DNA of 64,000 bases, from positions 60,424,948-60,488,947 of the forward strand of contig OY754464.1 of assembly GCA_963575645.1 (NCBI GenBank), in the 5' to 3' direction. Under the pieces are notes generated by a model that saw nothing but the letters and a program-made list of their open reading frames with translations, searched no databases and was not told the DNA's origin. Position 1 is the first letter of the stretch; each line of letters opens with the position of its first letter. Positions 1-10,905 of this stretch are shown in pieces. The DNA is from Xanthostigma xanthostigma. Its lineage: Eukaryota; Arthropoda; Insecta; Raphidioptera; Raphidiidae. A program made the position numbers and the translations under genes.

Positions 1-301
1 ACGACGATATGTCAGTAAAGTTTTCGCAAAAAGCAAACAAACAACTATTTAGGATGCTAGAAACTATATTCTCGACGAGCAAGTGACATAAGTAAACGAG
101 TATCAACAGACACACGAGTCATATCTGCATTACGTCCGAGATATGTTCTACATTTTTTTTCAAGTATCCTCTATGAAACGGCTGACATTTATTTCATTTT
201 CAGTACTCTAAAACTTTTTAATTACTATTCGTGCATCCTGTTATTTCTCACATACCTACATACTGTTTCATTGGTCAGAGAGCCTACATATTCTTAAAAA
301 A

Positions 302-509
302 ATGGTTGCTTGTAAAGTCGGTTTACGGACGATAGTTTTACGTGATAACGTATTCCGTAACGTAAATTTTAGTAGCTGTCAAACTTGGGCCGAAGCCTAC
401 TGCGCTCTTGCTTGCACGCACAGGGTCAGGCGGAACGTTAGGAACGTTACACTTTTTCGTGCGTGCAGCTGGTGTTTCATCAATTTATAAGACGTTATCA
501 CGTCAAAAA
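302..509 (+). repeat. Family A element, short internally deleted copy
   Basis: Non-autonomous DNA element. The left end carries the GTCGGTTTACGGACGATAG block and the subterminal ACGTGATAACGT motif. The right end carries the inverse motif ACGTTATCACGT just before a run of A. Compared with the copies near 17.5 and 45.5 kb, about 450 bp of interior is missing, and the minisatellite near the right end is reduced to one GTTAGGAACGTTAC unit. It faces the longer copy that starts about 90 bp downstream, so the two are head to head. It encodes nothing recognisable. The superfamily is unknown because no clean target duplication was seen. Confidence 0.75.
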
Positions 510-597
510 ATATTCTGTTTATTACTAGTGCGTAAGTTCTTGTACTTTGCAACCGGGCGCAATGAGTGTGAAGGTAAATAAAAACAAAGTGAATCCA

Positions 598-1577
598 TTT
601 TTTTGACGTGATAACGTCTTATAAATTGATGAATCACCAATATTATAAATTGATAAAACACCGACTGCATGCACGAAAAAGTGTAACGTAACGTTCCTAA
701 CGCGTAACGTTCCGCCACACCCTGTGCGTGCTTTTTGCTAATTTCTCGCTCAATTTAAATCAGATCGGTTTGAAACCAGTCTTAAACGAAAGAGGAGAAC
801 ATTTTACATAGATTTCGTATAACAGAATTTGCCTAAACAGTTTTTTAATACAAATTTATATAGAAAAATAGCTGTATAAATGCAATGTTGTCTAATGCAT
901 GGCGCGCGCGCGACGCGGTCGGTCGTCTTTGTTTGCCGTACATGGAAATTAGAAAATAACGTATGTCTTGTCTTAACATGAAAACGGCTGCATTTCTAAT
1001 GTTTAATTCAATTTTTTGACATTAGTATTTTCTGAAACGCAACGCCTTCTAAGTTAACTATTGGAATAACTAATTATTATTAGAACATAATAGTTTGACA
1101 GTATCAAACGTCACTTTTGACATTTCTTATCATTCCGACACCAAGGATAAGCGGATTGAAACCAAATTTTGGGAGGATGTTTGATATGCAAATATGAAGT
1201 GGCCTATTGTTTTTGGGGAACATCGGCGCATGCGTAAAAGAATATATCTCTTATAATGATGTTTTATATAATAATAATATAGTTTTTAAAACGGTTTTTA
1301 CTCTATCTATTTTTACTAGAAATTTTTGTAAATTTTTTGGGGAAAATCGGCGCATGCGCAAAAGAGATACATGCCATAGTTGTTTTTTATATAATAATAG
1401 TGTACTTTTTATAGTGTTTTATTATTCTACTTAATAAAATTTACCTAAATTTGAAGCGAAAGATGCAATATCATAGATTCGAATTATTGTAATTATTATA
1501 TAAATTTAGGTTATGTATTACGGAATACGTTATCACGTATAACTATCGTCCGTAAACCGACTTTACAGACAACCAAT
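598..1577 (-). repeat. Family A element, long copy with extra internal module
   Basis: Reverse-oriented copy of family A. It has the same ends as the copies at 17.5 and 45.5 kb, with the ACGTGATAACGT-type motif at both subtermini. It is about 300 bp longer because of an extra block between roughly 1175 and 1510. That block contains two imperfect tandem copies of a unit with GGCGCATGCG followed by TTTTATATAATAATA. The same GGCGCATGCG block is the core of family B. The extra block joins family A sequence at the stretch reading AAACCAAATTTTGGGAGG on this strand. This is either the ancestral long form, from which the shorter copies lost the block, or a chimera with family B. Confidence 0.75.
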
Positions 1578-1654
1578 TTTTTTTATTAGAGATTTTTTAA
1601 ATTTTTATTCAAGGTTTCAATCCACTAATCTATGCTGATACAAACGTGTTTAAA

Positions 1655-2200
1655 AAAATCCAGCCAATTGGGGACAGGACCACTCCAACTTCAAGAATAT
1701 TAACATTTGACAAATAATTAATAAAATTTCTGTTAACGCGTGTGGTGACGCGGGTAGGGACTAGTAAAAAATGCTATATTATTTTCTATTCGTTTGCATA
1801 GCTATACAATATGGTTTCACTTATAAAAATTAATCAAAGCATGCTTGTCAGCTACCTAATTAATTTATTTTTGACAGATCCGTAAAATTAAAAAAACATC
1901 TGAATAATATGTTTATTTATAAAATATTTCTGAAATTACAAAGCTTAGAAAAAAAATACTTTTACAAAACTTTCTTGGAAAAGTCATAAATAATATTGTG
2001 TAATAGAAAAAATATAATAGAAAGAAACAACATCTCTTCTTCGTATACACCGATTTTTCCCAAAAACAATAGAACTATTCATATTTGCATGCTAAATATC
2101 CTTTCAAAAATTGGTTTCAAGCTGCCCATCCGTTTGACCTGAATCGTGTCCACAGACAAACAGACTTTCCAAACCTATATTCTTGGACAGGAGTAACTCC
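1655..2200 (-). repeat. Family B element, decayed copy
   Basis: Reverse-oriented, diverged copy of the repeat seen best at 36.4 and 51.0 kb. It keeps the start CCAGCCAATTGGGG, then GGTGACGCGGGTAG, the AATAAAC-rich middle, the CCGATTTTTCCCAAAAACAA block and the CATCCGTTTGACCTGAATCG block. The terminal ACCATTCC hairpin is lost. It lies directly beyond the end of the long family A copy. No protein is encoded. Confidence 0.65.
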
Positions 2201-2794
2201 AACACGAATACTGCAATCGGCCATGTTGACGGAAACACCGAATGACGTCACGCCTTCCTAAATCAAAGAGAATATAAACATTTGAAGTAAATAATCACCG
2301 TGTTGCTTAATTATAAATAAATCTACATTAAGTATATTTACATACCTTTCGACGAAATGCCTCTGCACGACAACTCTGGGTGTCAGCTGTCACTAAGGCG
2401 TGACGTCACAAGCGTTTTCGCGATTACTTCAATGAAAGATAAAATGTACATTGCAGATTCTACCCACGTCATTATAGAAGTGGATTTCAAAATATGTCAT
2501 CATGCCTATTCCGATAACTGTTATTTTAGAAACAGGTAGTTTTTTTCTAACAGTTTTAAAATAACTTACAGTTATTTCATAACGCTGTAGTGTTGGGTAA
2601 GTGTGGAGTGATTGAGCGGCGCATGAATGATGCAGTGCGATGTCTGTTTAGTGTCAGTCGATTCCAAGTGTTGCGTAAGTGCGTGAATTATTAATGCTTC
2701 CAGTTGTGCGTAGTATATACGTATCGGCGGGCGAAAAGTAAAAGCACGCATGTCGACAAGATGAATGGATATTCCAGTTGGTTTTGTATCGTCC
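2201..2794. other. No gene or repeat recognised
   Basis: AT-rich sequence with a moderately GC-rich patch near 2590-2760. The reading frames are short and show no familiar protein. Confidence 0.4.
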
Positions 2795-3075
2795 AGTTAA
2801 TTTTTATCGAATTAAAACTTATTTTGGTACGGTAGAATAAAATTGACTCGTGAGTTTAAAAATGTAACATACGTGTCGCTAATGTACGTACATCAAATAC
2901 TATAAAAACCGAAACATTAAGCTAAGGTGGCGGCGAGGTAAAACAGTTATTTTGTAACCTAAAGGCGGTCGGTGCCATTATTTTTGTTTTTTTTTTACAA
3001 TTATACCAGTTTAACTTCTGTAGTGTGCAAGTAGTGTAAAATACACAGTCACTGAGAGACCATAAAACTCGTGTG
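2795..3075 (+). repeat. Family C repeat, copy 1
   Basis: Aligns by eye with the stretch at 3.80-4.05 kb. Shared blocks are the TTTTGG(T/C)ACGGT start, AATGTAAC(A/G)(T/A)ACGTGT, ACTATAAAAACCGAA, a poly-T tract, and the run ACAATTAT(A/G)CCAGTTT followed by ACTTCTGTAGTGTG. The tRNA-like middle seen in copy 2 is scrambled here. The two copies are in direct orientation about 1 kb apart. Confidence 0.6.
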
Positions 3076-3799
3076 TGTTCTGTGTGGCAGACTTTCTTCC
3101 GTTTAGACACTGTTCTGCGCTCCGAAACAGCACATGAAACGTCGTCATCAGATAGCCCCGGTGTACACCGTGCAACTCCTGTTCCATAAGTTATAGTGTG
3201 TTATTTAGATCGGCTTTGAGCTGCATTTATCGTTAGCACATTAGTACAAATAAGCATTTATCACTGTTATATGCTAGAAGTATTCACTGAATCTATCTCA
3301 TTCAGTCAACACCTTTGACTCGGTTGTACGTATGTCGTACATATACACATACATGATACACGACACACGGCTTATGGCAACAGTGAGTAGTGTTACAGTG
3401 TATATTGTAGTTTGTTGTCAACAGTGTTTGAAAAAAGTGAATAATTAAAACATCATAAACATGACAGTGATTCATAATTTAAATAAGCTACCCCTCTGTT
3501 AGGAGGTACATTCGGCTGACTCTGTGGAACACCCATTTAGAATGTTCACCAGCCACCACTGGAATGGATCATTAAACAAATGAGTTGATTAGTTACTCGT
3601 ATTTTACCAAATCTTCGACATAAACGACTGCGTCTTGTGATTATGGATACCTATATATTGTAAATCGATTACTTGCATGTATATAAATGTAGTCGAGACT
3701 CCAACATATTGTGTAAAAACAATTTTATAAAAGAATTTTTACATTACTGAAGAATCGTAAGTTTCACAATCCTTTATGATCATTTCGTGCTTCATTTGT
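3076..3799. other. Spacer between the two family C copies
   Basis: No coding sequence was recognised. If the flanking family C copies arose by segmental duplication, homology should continue into this spacer, but no second copy of it was seen in the window. Confidence 0.35.
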
Positions 3800-4050
3800 G
3801 TTCTTGTTGAAGTAAAACTTCTTTTGGCACGGTCGGGTGAAATTGATTCTTGAGTTAGAAAATGTAACGAACGTGTTGCAATGTACGTATACCGTATACT
3901 ATAAAAACCGAATATTAACCTAACTCGGTGGCGCCGTAAGACACTTGCCTCGTAGGTTTGATCCCGGCAGTTATTTTTATTTGTTTTTTTTTCACAATTA
4001 TGCCAGTTTTACTTCTGTAGTGTGTAGTGTAAAATATAAAGTCTCTGTTT
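3800..4050 (+). repeat. Family C repeat, copy 2, with tRNA-like segment
   Basis: Direct repeat of the 2.8 kb sequence. Its middle reads like a tRNA-derived SINE head. A box-A-like GGTGGCGCCGTAAG is followed about 25 bp later by GGTTTGATCCCGG, one base off the canonical B box GGTTCGANNCC, and then by a T-rich tract. A third copy near 57.7 kb has the exact B box GGTTCGATCCCGG. The tRNA-like part is internal rather than at the 5' edge, so it may be a SINE inserted into or fused to another repeat. It does not fold as a functional tRNA by inspection. Confidence 0.5.
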
Positions 4051-4204
4051 TATTTATCTCATAAATTAACAAAGTGTCCGGTCGGGCTTTACTCGGGTGC
4101 AAATTGGTATTTAGAGTAGGAAAACTATTTTTAAATTTCAAATTGCACGAGATCTTTATGTTTCCGCCATTTCACAGTTTCGTGTACCCACTTGACCGAC
4201 ATAT

Positions 4205-4575
4205 TTGTAATTGTGTCAAATTTTGCTTTTCAAAGCGACGCGTATGGCCGGCGGACCGGCCGAGACGCGTCCGATTGGGCGAAATTACAATCGGTGCTCG
4301 CGTGCAATGGCAACTGCACGCTTGACCTCGAAACAGACACGGTACGGTAAGAGTAACGAAATAGCGACGCGATGTGAAAAGGACCTTACTTTTGGAACGC
4401 ACAGTATATGATAAAGATGTCGTCCATTATTCTGCGATACGTTAGTTCTTCGGCGAACGCACAATGAATCAGACGCTTTCTTCGAAAAACTCACACATGC
4501 ATTGTTCGCCCTGTCGATTCGCCGACATCAGCGACGGCCGGTAATGACCGCCATTGCTCACGTGGCGCCTCGTAA
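4205..4575. other. CpG-rich, GC-rich island of unknown role
   Basis: Sharp compositional change against the AT-rich surroundings, with many CpG dinucleotides (for example GCGACGCGT and ACGGCCGGTAA). Several overlapping reading frames on both strands are open for 66-83 codons, as expected from GC-rich sequence alone. None resembles a known protein. It could be an unmethylated promoter or first-exon region of a host gene, or a fragment of a GC-rich element. Confidence 0.3.
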
Positions 4576-5083
4576 AAACTGACTCTGTTTGGAGTTCGTT
4601 CTTGATTGTCATTTGTTAAAGAATACGCTTTTATGTATAACTGAAAAGACATAAAAATATTTTCAATTTAAAAACTGATAGCATTTTTCATAGCTTCTGT
4701 TAATGTTCCACTCGTTTCTTCCTAATTTTAACAGCAGCAAAAAATAAAGAAACAGCGTTATTTAAAAGGTTATATTTTGTTGTAGTTCTCGAGATAGAAA
4801 AATTCTAGAAACATGTTTTTGCACACCCTTCTATAAAATGGTTGCCCTTCGTGCACACTAGTGTGTAAAGTAAAACCAATGTACGCGATCTAATCAGTAA
4901 CTATATAATCTGTCTGAGTCTACTATTAGAAAACAAGAGCAAGCGCGAATAGCTATTTCCATAAGCCATCGAATGGAACTGTCAACAGTATTTTACGACA
5001 ATTGTGCTGAAAATGGGGAAAATAGCGAGTACCTACGTGCAAAAAATGTAGTATATTACTAATAATCTTTTGACTCGGGATAC
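4576..5083. other. No gene or repeat recognised
   Basis: AT-rich sequence leading into the left terminus of the family D element. Nothing identifiable was seen on either strand. Confidence 0.4.
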
Positions 5084-6451
5084 TTAAAGAGGTTGATGCG
5101 TTACAGTCGCAATCAAAAGCAAGTCGAATTTTAAATGGGAACTTTTCCATAATACATTTTTACAAAAGGTTATAAGTCGATGATACTAATAAATTATTGT
5201 CATAAAGGCATAAATAAATAATTTTTTTTTAATATGAATTAATTATTTCAGTATTTTACTTAATGGACTCACTTTTGAATTTTTTTTACAAAGTTAGGTT
5301 AGAAAAAATAAATTTATGTAAATATCTGTATTTTACATATTTTTTGCAGTAAATAATTTAAAAAAAGAAATAAGATGTAATAAAAATTAAAATTAAATCA
5401 TTAAAAAGTTGAAAATTCAGTTAAATTGTTAAAATTGTCAAGAATAAAGGTCTATAACCGAAAAGTGCTAAGGTTTAATATTTATTTTTATTTTTATTTT
5501 ATTTTTTTATTTTTATTTGTAAATCTGGCAGGCTAACAGACAATGTCCAGTAACAAGCCTGCTCTCAATATTATACAATAATTATTATACATTTGCAGCA
5601 CTGTTACAAACTATATATATAAAAGAAAGAAAAAAAGCAATAAAATAAGAAACATAATTGAATAATATAGAACTTAGAGAATCGAAAAGATATAATTTTC
5701 ACTTCAAAAAAACAGAAATTTGTCTTTTAAAATTTTTAGATTATCCCCAAAAATATCAATATCCGTTCTATTGTTGATATCGTTGAAAATGTACGCCATT
5801 CTGAAAAGCGGAGAGTTAAAGGCATAATTGGTCGTGACTGAGGACAAATAAAATAGATCTCTATTCCTAGTGTGGTAGATTGAAGCAGATAAATAAAATT
5901 TCGCTAGTAAGTCGGGTGATTTAATTGTACCGTTTATAATTTTATGTAGACAACACATATCAGAAATTTTCCTTCTAACTTCAAGAGTTTGTAGTTTCAT
6001 TAAAGATTTCGTATGTTAATTGTAAATTGAATTTCCAATTGACAGTTCTTAGAAATCTTTTTTTTTTTTTTGGATAGATTCAATGCGACTTATTTTGTTA
6101 AAATAATATGGGCTCAATACAACAGACGCATTGATTAAGTCTCCTAATTAAATTGGAAAAAATATTAAAATATGCGTAAGACATCGATACTTTACTGCAG
6201 TTTACATAGTTAGTTTTCGGAACTGCTGACATTATTTGGTTATTTGCAAAAAATTAAAATGTATCGTTTTCATGCTAGGTTGACATATTTTCCATAAGAC
6301 TACATGTAAAAGTTTTTTTTAATTTTTAACTTTATAAGTCTCTTAATGATTTTGGATTTTTTACAGAAAATTTTGTTATAAAAAAATCTATTAAAAAAAC
6401 TTTATTTCAGATTTTTTTCATTATCTTCGTAAAACGGCTCAACCTCCTTAA
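5084..6451 (+). mobile_element. Family D TIR element, copy 1, split by a LINE tail
   Basis: Bounded by imperfect inverted ends, TTAAAGAGGTTGATGCGTTA on the left and the complement of TTAAGGAGGTTGAGCCGTTT on the right. The outer parts (about 5090-5460 and 6140-6450) align in reverse with 25.8-26.3 kb, including GACATCGATA, ATAGTTAGTTTTCGGAACTG and CATAAGACTACATGTA blocks. The copy at 26 kb lacks the middle of this one, which is an inserted reverse-transcriptase fragment. The TTAA/TA-rich ends would fit a mariner- or piggyBac-like origin, but no transposase remains. Confidence 0.65.
5704..6130 (-). pseudogene. Non-LTR retrotransposon reverse transcriptase, C-terminal remnant
   Basis: Frameshifted remains of the end of a Jockey/CR1-like reverse transcriptase ORF. 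The upstream frame reads SVVLSPYYFNKISRIESIQ, the usual 'YG..vWsP.y...i..iE.iQkrFlR' region after the palm. A second frame gives MKLQTLEVRRKISDMCCL then KIINGTIKSPDLL, followed by TRNRDLF and NSPLFR, all typical of the post-RT tail. A run of A between the parts marks one frameshift. Beyond the stop, toward the left, the minus strand has a long A/T-rich tract (about 5480-5520) that looks like the decayed 3' tail. It is 5'-truncated, as is usual for LINE insertions, and sits inside family D. Confidence 0.75.
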
Positions 6452-6722
6452 AACTGGCTGACACTCATGTCAACATAATATCACTTAAGCTCATAGAAGA
6501 TATAACTAACTAGAGTACGCTAGTGTGTATATTTGCTATAAGTAAAAGTGTCCTCAGTTAAGAGACAGAACGCTGCAGAAAACCAGATTTTTTTACCCAA
6601 ATCAGCATTGTTTTGCATCATTAGTTACTATAGACATAAGGAAATGTTATCTTTCTTAATTGCAGGCCCTTCCACTGCTGTCTCGCGTACTCTATTATAT
6701 TATCTCTATGCTTAGGTTACGT

Positions 6723-7070
6723 CTACATTGGATCCACATTTCTCCCCATTAAATGTCGGGCGACATCGGAAGAAACGCAAAAATCAAGATTTGCATAGTC
6801 TACTGGGTTGGCCGGTGAAACATGTTTATTTCTAGTTCGATATATCTCATTGCGGCGGTACACTATTATATAGAGCAGTTTATTGATCTTGTGAGGAATA
6901 GTCATACGGTAGTAGTCTTTGAATTTATCTGGACAATTTCCAATAGGTTGACAAGTTTTAAGAAACTCCCCTTCGAAACAATTTTTCTTCAAATGATGCA
7001 TCCATAATTTGTTTTCTACATCTCTTCGTAAGGAGAACGTTCTTCTCTAGAAAAAAATCATCCTCCCAGT
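6723..7070 (-). pseudogene. PIF/Harbinger-type nuclease fragment
   Basis: The minus-strand frame starts near RRDVENKLWMHHLKKNCFEG, then EFLKTCQPIGNCPDKFKDYY and RMTIPHKINKLL. This resembles the N-terminal part of HARBI1/ALP1-like nucleases, which typically read 'W.h.in..r...GEF..l...L...p.kF..YfRMs...fd.lL'. Later residues (HVSPAN) may correspond to the 'iSP.eRLa.tLRfLa.G' segment but have drifted. The DDE catalytic core is absent. A stop lies just upstream of the aligned part. No matching terminal inverted repeats were found around it, so it is an isolated fragment. Confidence 0.5.
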
Positions 7071-8114
7071 CACTCATTGTAATCCTACAACACAATTGTA
7101 ACTGCTATCTGATCGGGCACACACGACGGGTGACATTGGATCGAGATAAAAACGGAAGCAATATAGCTGTAGTCTAACTCGCCGATAATAACCTACATTA
7201 CATCATAGATACATAAACTCCTATTCGATATGTGACCTTGCCGAATATTCGATATTTGATTTGGTGGAAACTATACTATTCGCTGCAACTCTTTCTAGTA
7301 AATAAACGACACGCATTTGTGTGTGAGTCTTGGAGAAAATATGAACCTGCGTTGTCTCTCTGTGCGTCCCCCCTCCTTCCGCTGGCAACGTCGTAAACGC
7401 AAGCCGCATCGCCCCAAAAGGCGGAAGTTATAGCGGCGATAAAGCAAGCGCCCTACGCCAGCCAACTTCCTTTCTATATGTGCTCTATATTATCGGTCTT
7501 CACACATGACGACAAACTGTGTTGACACCGTACAAGGTGCACCAAGCCTAAAAACGTAATGGCGCGACGAATTCTCAAAAAATAACCGTTTCATTAAAAC
7601 TGAAAATATAAAATGCATTACCCGCGCTACTATAGCTATTCTCGTTCTTGAATATCGTGAAAACATCGGTTTCCGAACGCGTTGCTCTGTGATCGATTAC
7701 TTTTATAGTTGACCGAATATTTATGTTGCGGGTTTTTCATAACTAAATGAGAAACAACTGCGCCAATTTGGGTGAAACATAAAGATCAGAGGGCACGGCA
7801 GTCCACCCGCCAAGTCGAGCACTGCCGTACTATCCTTTTCTCGAAGCGACTCTATCACGGCACTTTTGACCCCCGTGTAACTTCGTTATGGATAAAATAA
7901 GAAGTTTGAATTTTTAGTGATCCAGAGGGCATACTATAACTGGCTATAATGCCAGTTCTTTAATTTTGTCACTGACACACTCACCGATCATCAAAATGCT
8001 AAGGTACTTCTAGCAGTCCCAACAAACTTGAAATTTTGAATTTTAGTTAGCGTTTATCCTATAAAGGATGGAAAAAATGAAAAATATTGAAATTTCATTA
8101 CTCGAAAAATCAAT
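7071..8114. other. No gene or repeat recognised
   Basis: Mostly unique-looking sequence with a modest GC-rich patch near 7360-7470. No reading frame resembles a known protein. Confidence 0.4.
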
Positions 8115-8343
8115 AGACCGTATCAATATTAGACATCGTTATTTTTATAATAATTATAATGACTTGGCACTTACACGGCACCACATTAAAGGTACTAATT
8201 AAAATACTTTATTCTTAAGTGCACTGTTTAGATTTACTTAGTAATCGAAATAGTAGATTATTCTTTCATAATTATCTTGCCGTGCAATTGCCAAGTCATT
8301 ATAATTTTTATAAAAATAACGATGTCTAATATTGATACGGTCA
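8115..8343. mobile_element. Fold-back MITE, about 65-bp arms
   Basis: The left arm starts GACCGTATCAATATTAGACA and continues through ATTATAATGACTTGGCA. The right arm is its near-perfect reverse complement, ending ATTGATACGGTC. The arms enclose an AT-rich loop of about 100 bp. It encodes nothing. Only one copy was seen in the window, so the mobile origin is inferred from structure. Confidence 0.7.
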
Positions 8344-8594
8344 CTATAAATGTTGATACGCAATTGATTAGGTAACAATTTATAACAAAGTTATTGGACA
8401 GGTGCTTCCATAGACACTAACATAACTGACTTGGTTTTACATGAGATCTTTACTTTTTGTAGCGGAAGAACTGCGATGCGAGACTTGGCGTTTTTTTACA
8501 TTTTATGTTTTTGATGGGATTAGTATTATTCGGTTATCTTAAAGTTTTTCTTAAAACTGAAAATCGACATTGCTGCGAGAGTTGTGGCCGGTAA

Positions 8595-8725
8595 AACGGA
8601 TCTTCGCGCGAGCGAATCTGAATGTAGAATCGATTTTTGCGCAAGCGAATCTGAATGTCGAATTGGTCTCTTCACGCGAGCAAATGCAGAATCGGTTTTC
8701 AATTGTTTTTACGCGGGCTAATCTG
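8595..8725. repeat. Degenerate tandem repeat with GCGAATCTGAATGT core
   Basis: Three to four imperfect units of roughly 37-45 bp share GCGAGCGAATCTGAATGT(A/C)GAATCG followed by a T-rich spacer and another GCG. The later units have drifted (GCGAGCAAATGCAGAATCGG, GCGGGCTAATCTG). Function unknown. Confidence 0.55.
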
Positions 8726-9189
8726 TAAAGAATGTTAGTACCTTATACGATTGCACTATGGTTCAAGGAGTATAACCCGCATTGTACTACACTGCACTAT
8801 ATAAGAAGTAAGAACGATCACACATCAGTCTCTTATATTACACCTAATGCAGTCCTCCTTATTACCCCAGTGACTGATCTAACAGTGCTGATACATCGCG
8901 GATCCATTTGTTTCTTCTTTTCCTTGTGTTCTCTCTCTGTCTCTCTGTGTGTAAATGTTGCGCGTCTGAAATTAATCTTTATTGTTTCTCACATTGTGCC
9001 TGAACTTCCTTTTTGTAGGGGAATTTAAGCTTATTTATAAAACTACAGATCGAATAGTTGACGCTTAATGCTACTGTAAGATGAAAGTGAGTACTTATGT
9101 TAGAAATAAAAGTTCTCTAATGCTTTTCTGCACTTTTTGCAGCTTGTCTTATCTTTATGCGACTTATTTTAAACGTATTTCGTGAATTT
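8726..9189. other. No gene or repeat recognised
   Basis: Contains a short CT-rich microsatellite patch near 8930-8950 and otherwise nothing identifiable. Confidence 0.4.
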
Positions 9190-9410
9190 CACTTGTGTAA
9201 GAAATGTTTAGTAAATGACGGAGTAACTCGTGTTTTTTACCCGACTACGACGAAATCAAAAAAGGGGGTTACTATCTTTGCAATCTATGTGTGGCCCCGA
9301 CTAGTTTACACTTAGGGAAATAATTTTTAGAATCGGTTCAGTAGTTCCAGATATTACCCCCTATACAGATAAACGTGCAAATTTTACCTCTTTATATATT
9401 AGTATAGATA
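9190..9410 (+). repeat. Insect interspersed repeat 3' tail (TATATTAGTATAGAT type)
   Basis: Contains GAATCGGTTCAGTAGTTCCA and ends TATATATTAGTATAGATA. This matches the common insect repeat tail in which '...aaatcggttcagtagtt...' is followed by a 'tataatattagta' end. Probably a degraded SINE or other non-autonomous tail. No coding content. Confidence 0.5.
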
Positions 9411-9780
9411 TTCAAAATTTCAAAACTTTTAAAGTTGCGATAGATAATAATCTAGCGGCCCGGGCCTGTTTCACCCGGTTTCGATAGATATATAATTTTT
9501 CAAAATGTATTTCGTTTGCGGTCCGGCAACTGAACTAATAGCGTTGAGCAAATTCTTACAGATTTGCTATTTAACTAATATTTTGAGCCAATTCTGTCAG
9601 ACGTCGCTAAATGTTACTAAAACCGGGTTTTTTACAAATTTTAGACAAAATATTGTAACAATTGTCCTATAGTGTAAGATGGACCAAGCAAAACACATTT
9701 ACAAAATTTCATTAAAATCGATTCAGTGGTTTCGAAGATAAGCGCGGATGAACATCGTGACACAAGATTTTTATATATGT

Positions 9781-10260
9781 ACTAGTCGTTACTCGCGGCT
9801 TCGCACGCGATTGGGACGAGACACGGATGCATTCCCATTATTTGGCATAGTTACCCATAGACCCCCCCTAAAATTAATGACATTCAGTGATCAACGGCCT
9901 GACAAACCTTGAAAATATTACGCATATTGATTTTTAGACAATATTTATCTCTTTTCCCCTTCTGGAGGGGTTGTTTTTGAAAAAGCATGAAACACGTGTT
10001 TATTTGTTCACAGAAGTATTCCTGATGTGTATTTTCGAATTGATACATCTATGTTTTTTTCATGAAAATTTTGAACCCCCGTTATACCCTTTTAGAGGTT
10101 GAATTTTCAAAAGTCTGTTCTTAGCAGATGCCTACGTCATAAACTATCTGTTTGCCAAATTTCAGCCCACTCCGTCTACTGGCTTGAGCAGTGCGCTGAT
10201 AGATCAGTCAGTCACGGTCAGATATATTTAATATAAGGTTTATATATTTAGATAGAATAG
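9781..10260 (+). repeat. CGGCTTCGCACGC repeat, copy 1
   Basis: Starts TACTAGTCGTTACTCGCGGC then TTCGCACGCGATTGGGACG. It aligns in direct orientation with 27.94-28.40 kb through ATTATTTGGCATAGTTAC, GAACCCCCGTTA and CAAATTTCAGCCCA. The 'agccgttacccgcggcttcgc' opening is a widespread insect repeat motif. Non-coding. A second, unrelated copy of the same opening class lies just upstream (CTAGCGGCCCGGGCCTG near 9452). Confidence 0.65.
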
Positions 10261-10905
10261 ATATAGGTAAGTATAGATATAGATTTACACTGTTCTGTTA
10301 ACAATTATTAAGAGAGAGGCAATGTAATGTCAATATTTTCTATCGAAATTAACTTTAAGAAATTTAAAAACATTTACTAATATAAAGCATTTTTTTCTTA
10401 CTTTCTTTGTAATTTTTGGGTAGTATAGTCCGGTCGCAGGGGACTGCCAGAATCGACTTTCATTGTTCAGCAAGTATACATGATTCAATAGCTACATTTT
10501 CATGACTGTTGAAAAGATTACTCGAAATATGTTGCTAGCTCTTCCTCTATAAATATTGTAATAATTTAAATAAATATCCTATTTGTTTATATATCCTCGG
10601 ATTTTCCACGAAAATGCATTTCAATATGAGTTTGTAAATGTTGGTGAAAACAGTAAATTATATGTGTAGAACGTAAATATGTTTTAGTTGACTGAATTAG
10701 AACGATACGTTTTTCGTTTTTCCTTCCAGCATGAGTGTTTTTCCGCAAACACAACCTTACTAGAAAATGGCAACAGTTATCTGAAATCTTACCTACATAG
10801 ATATACATATTATATATTTACATTTGCTTGTTTATATTTGTTTTTTAAAAAAATAAGGAAACTATAGCACAGGGCACTACGCACACAAATACACCATATT
10901 ACACA
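10261..10905. other. No gene or repeat recognised
   Basis: AT-rich sequence with short open frames only and no family resemblance found. Confidence 0.4.

Noticed and set aside
1..300. Gene or element at the left window edge
   Set aside because: No frame or repeat match was recognised in these bases.
6640..6680. Polypyrimidine tract plus AG resembling a 3' splice site
   Set aside because: The downstream frame is not open for a meaningful length and no matching donor or exon was found.
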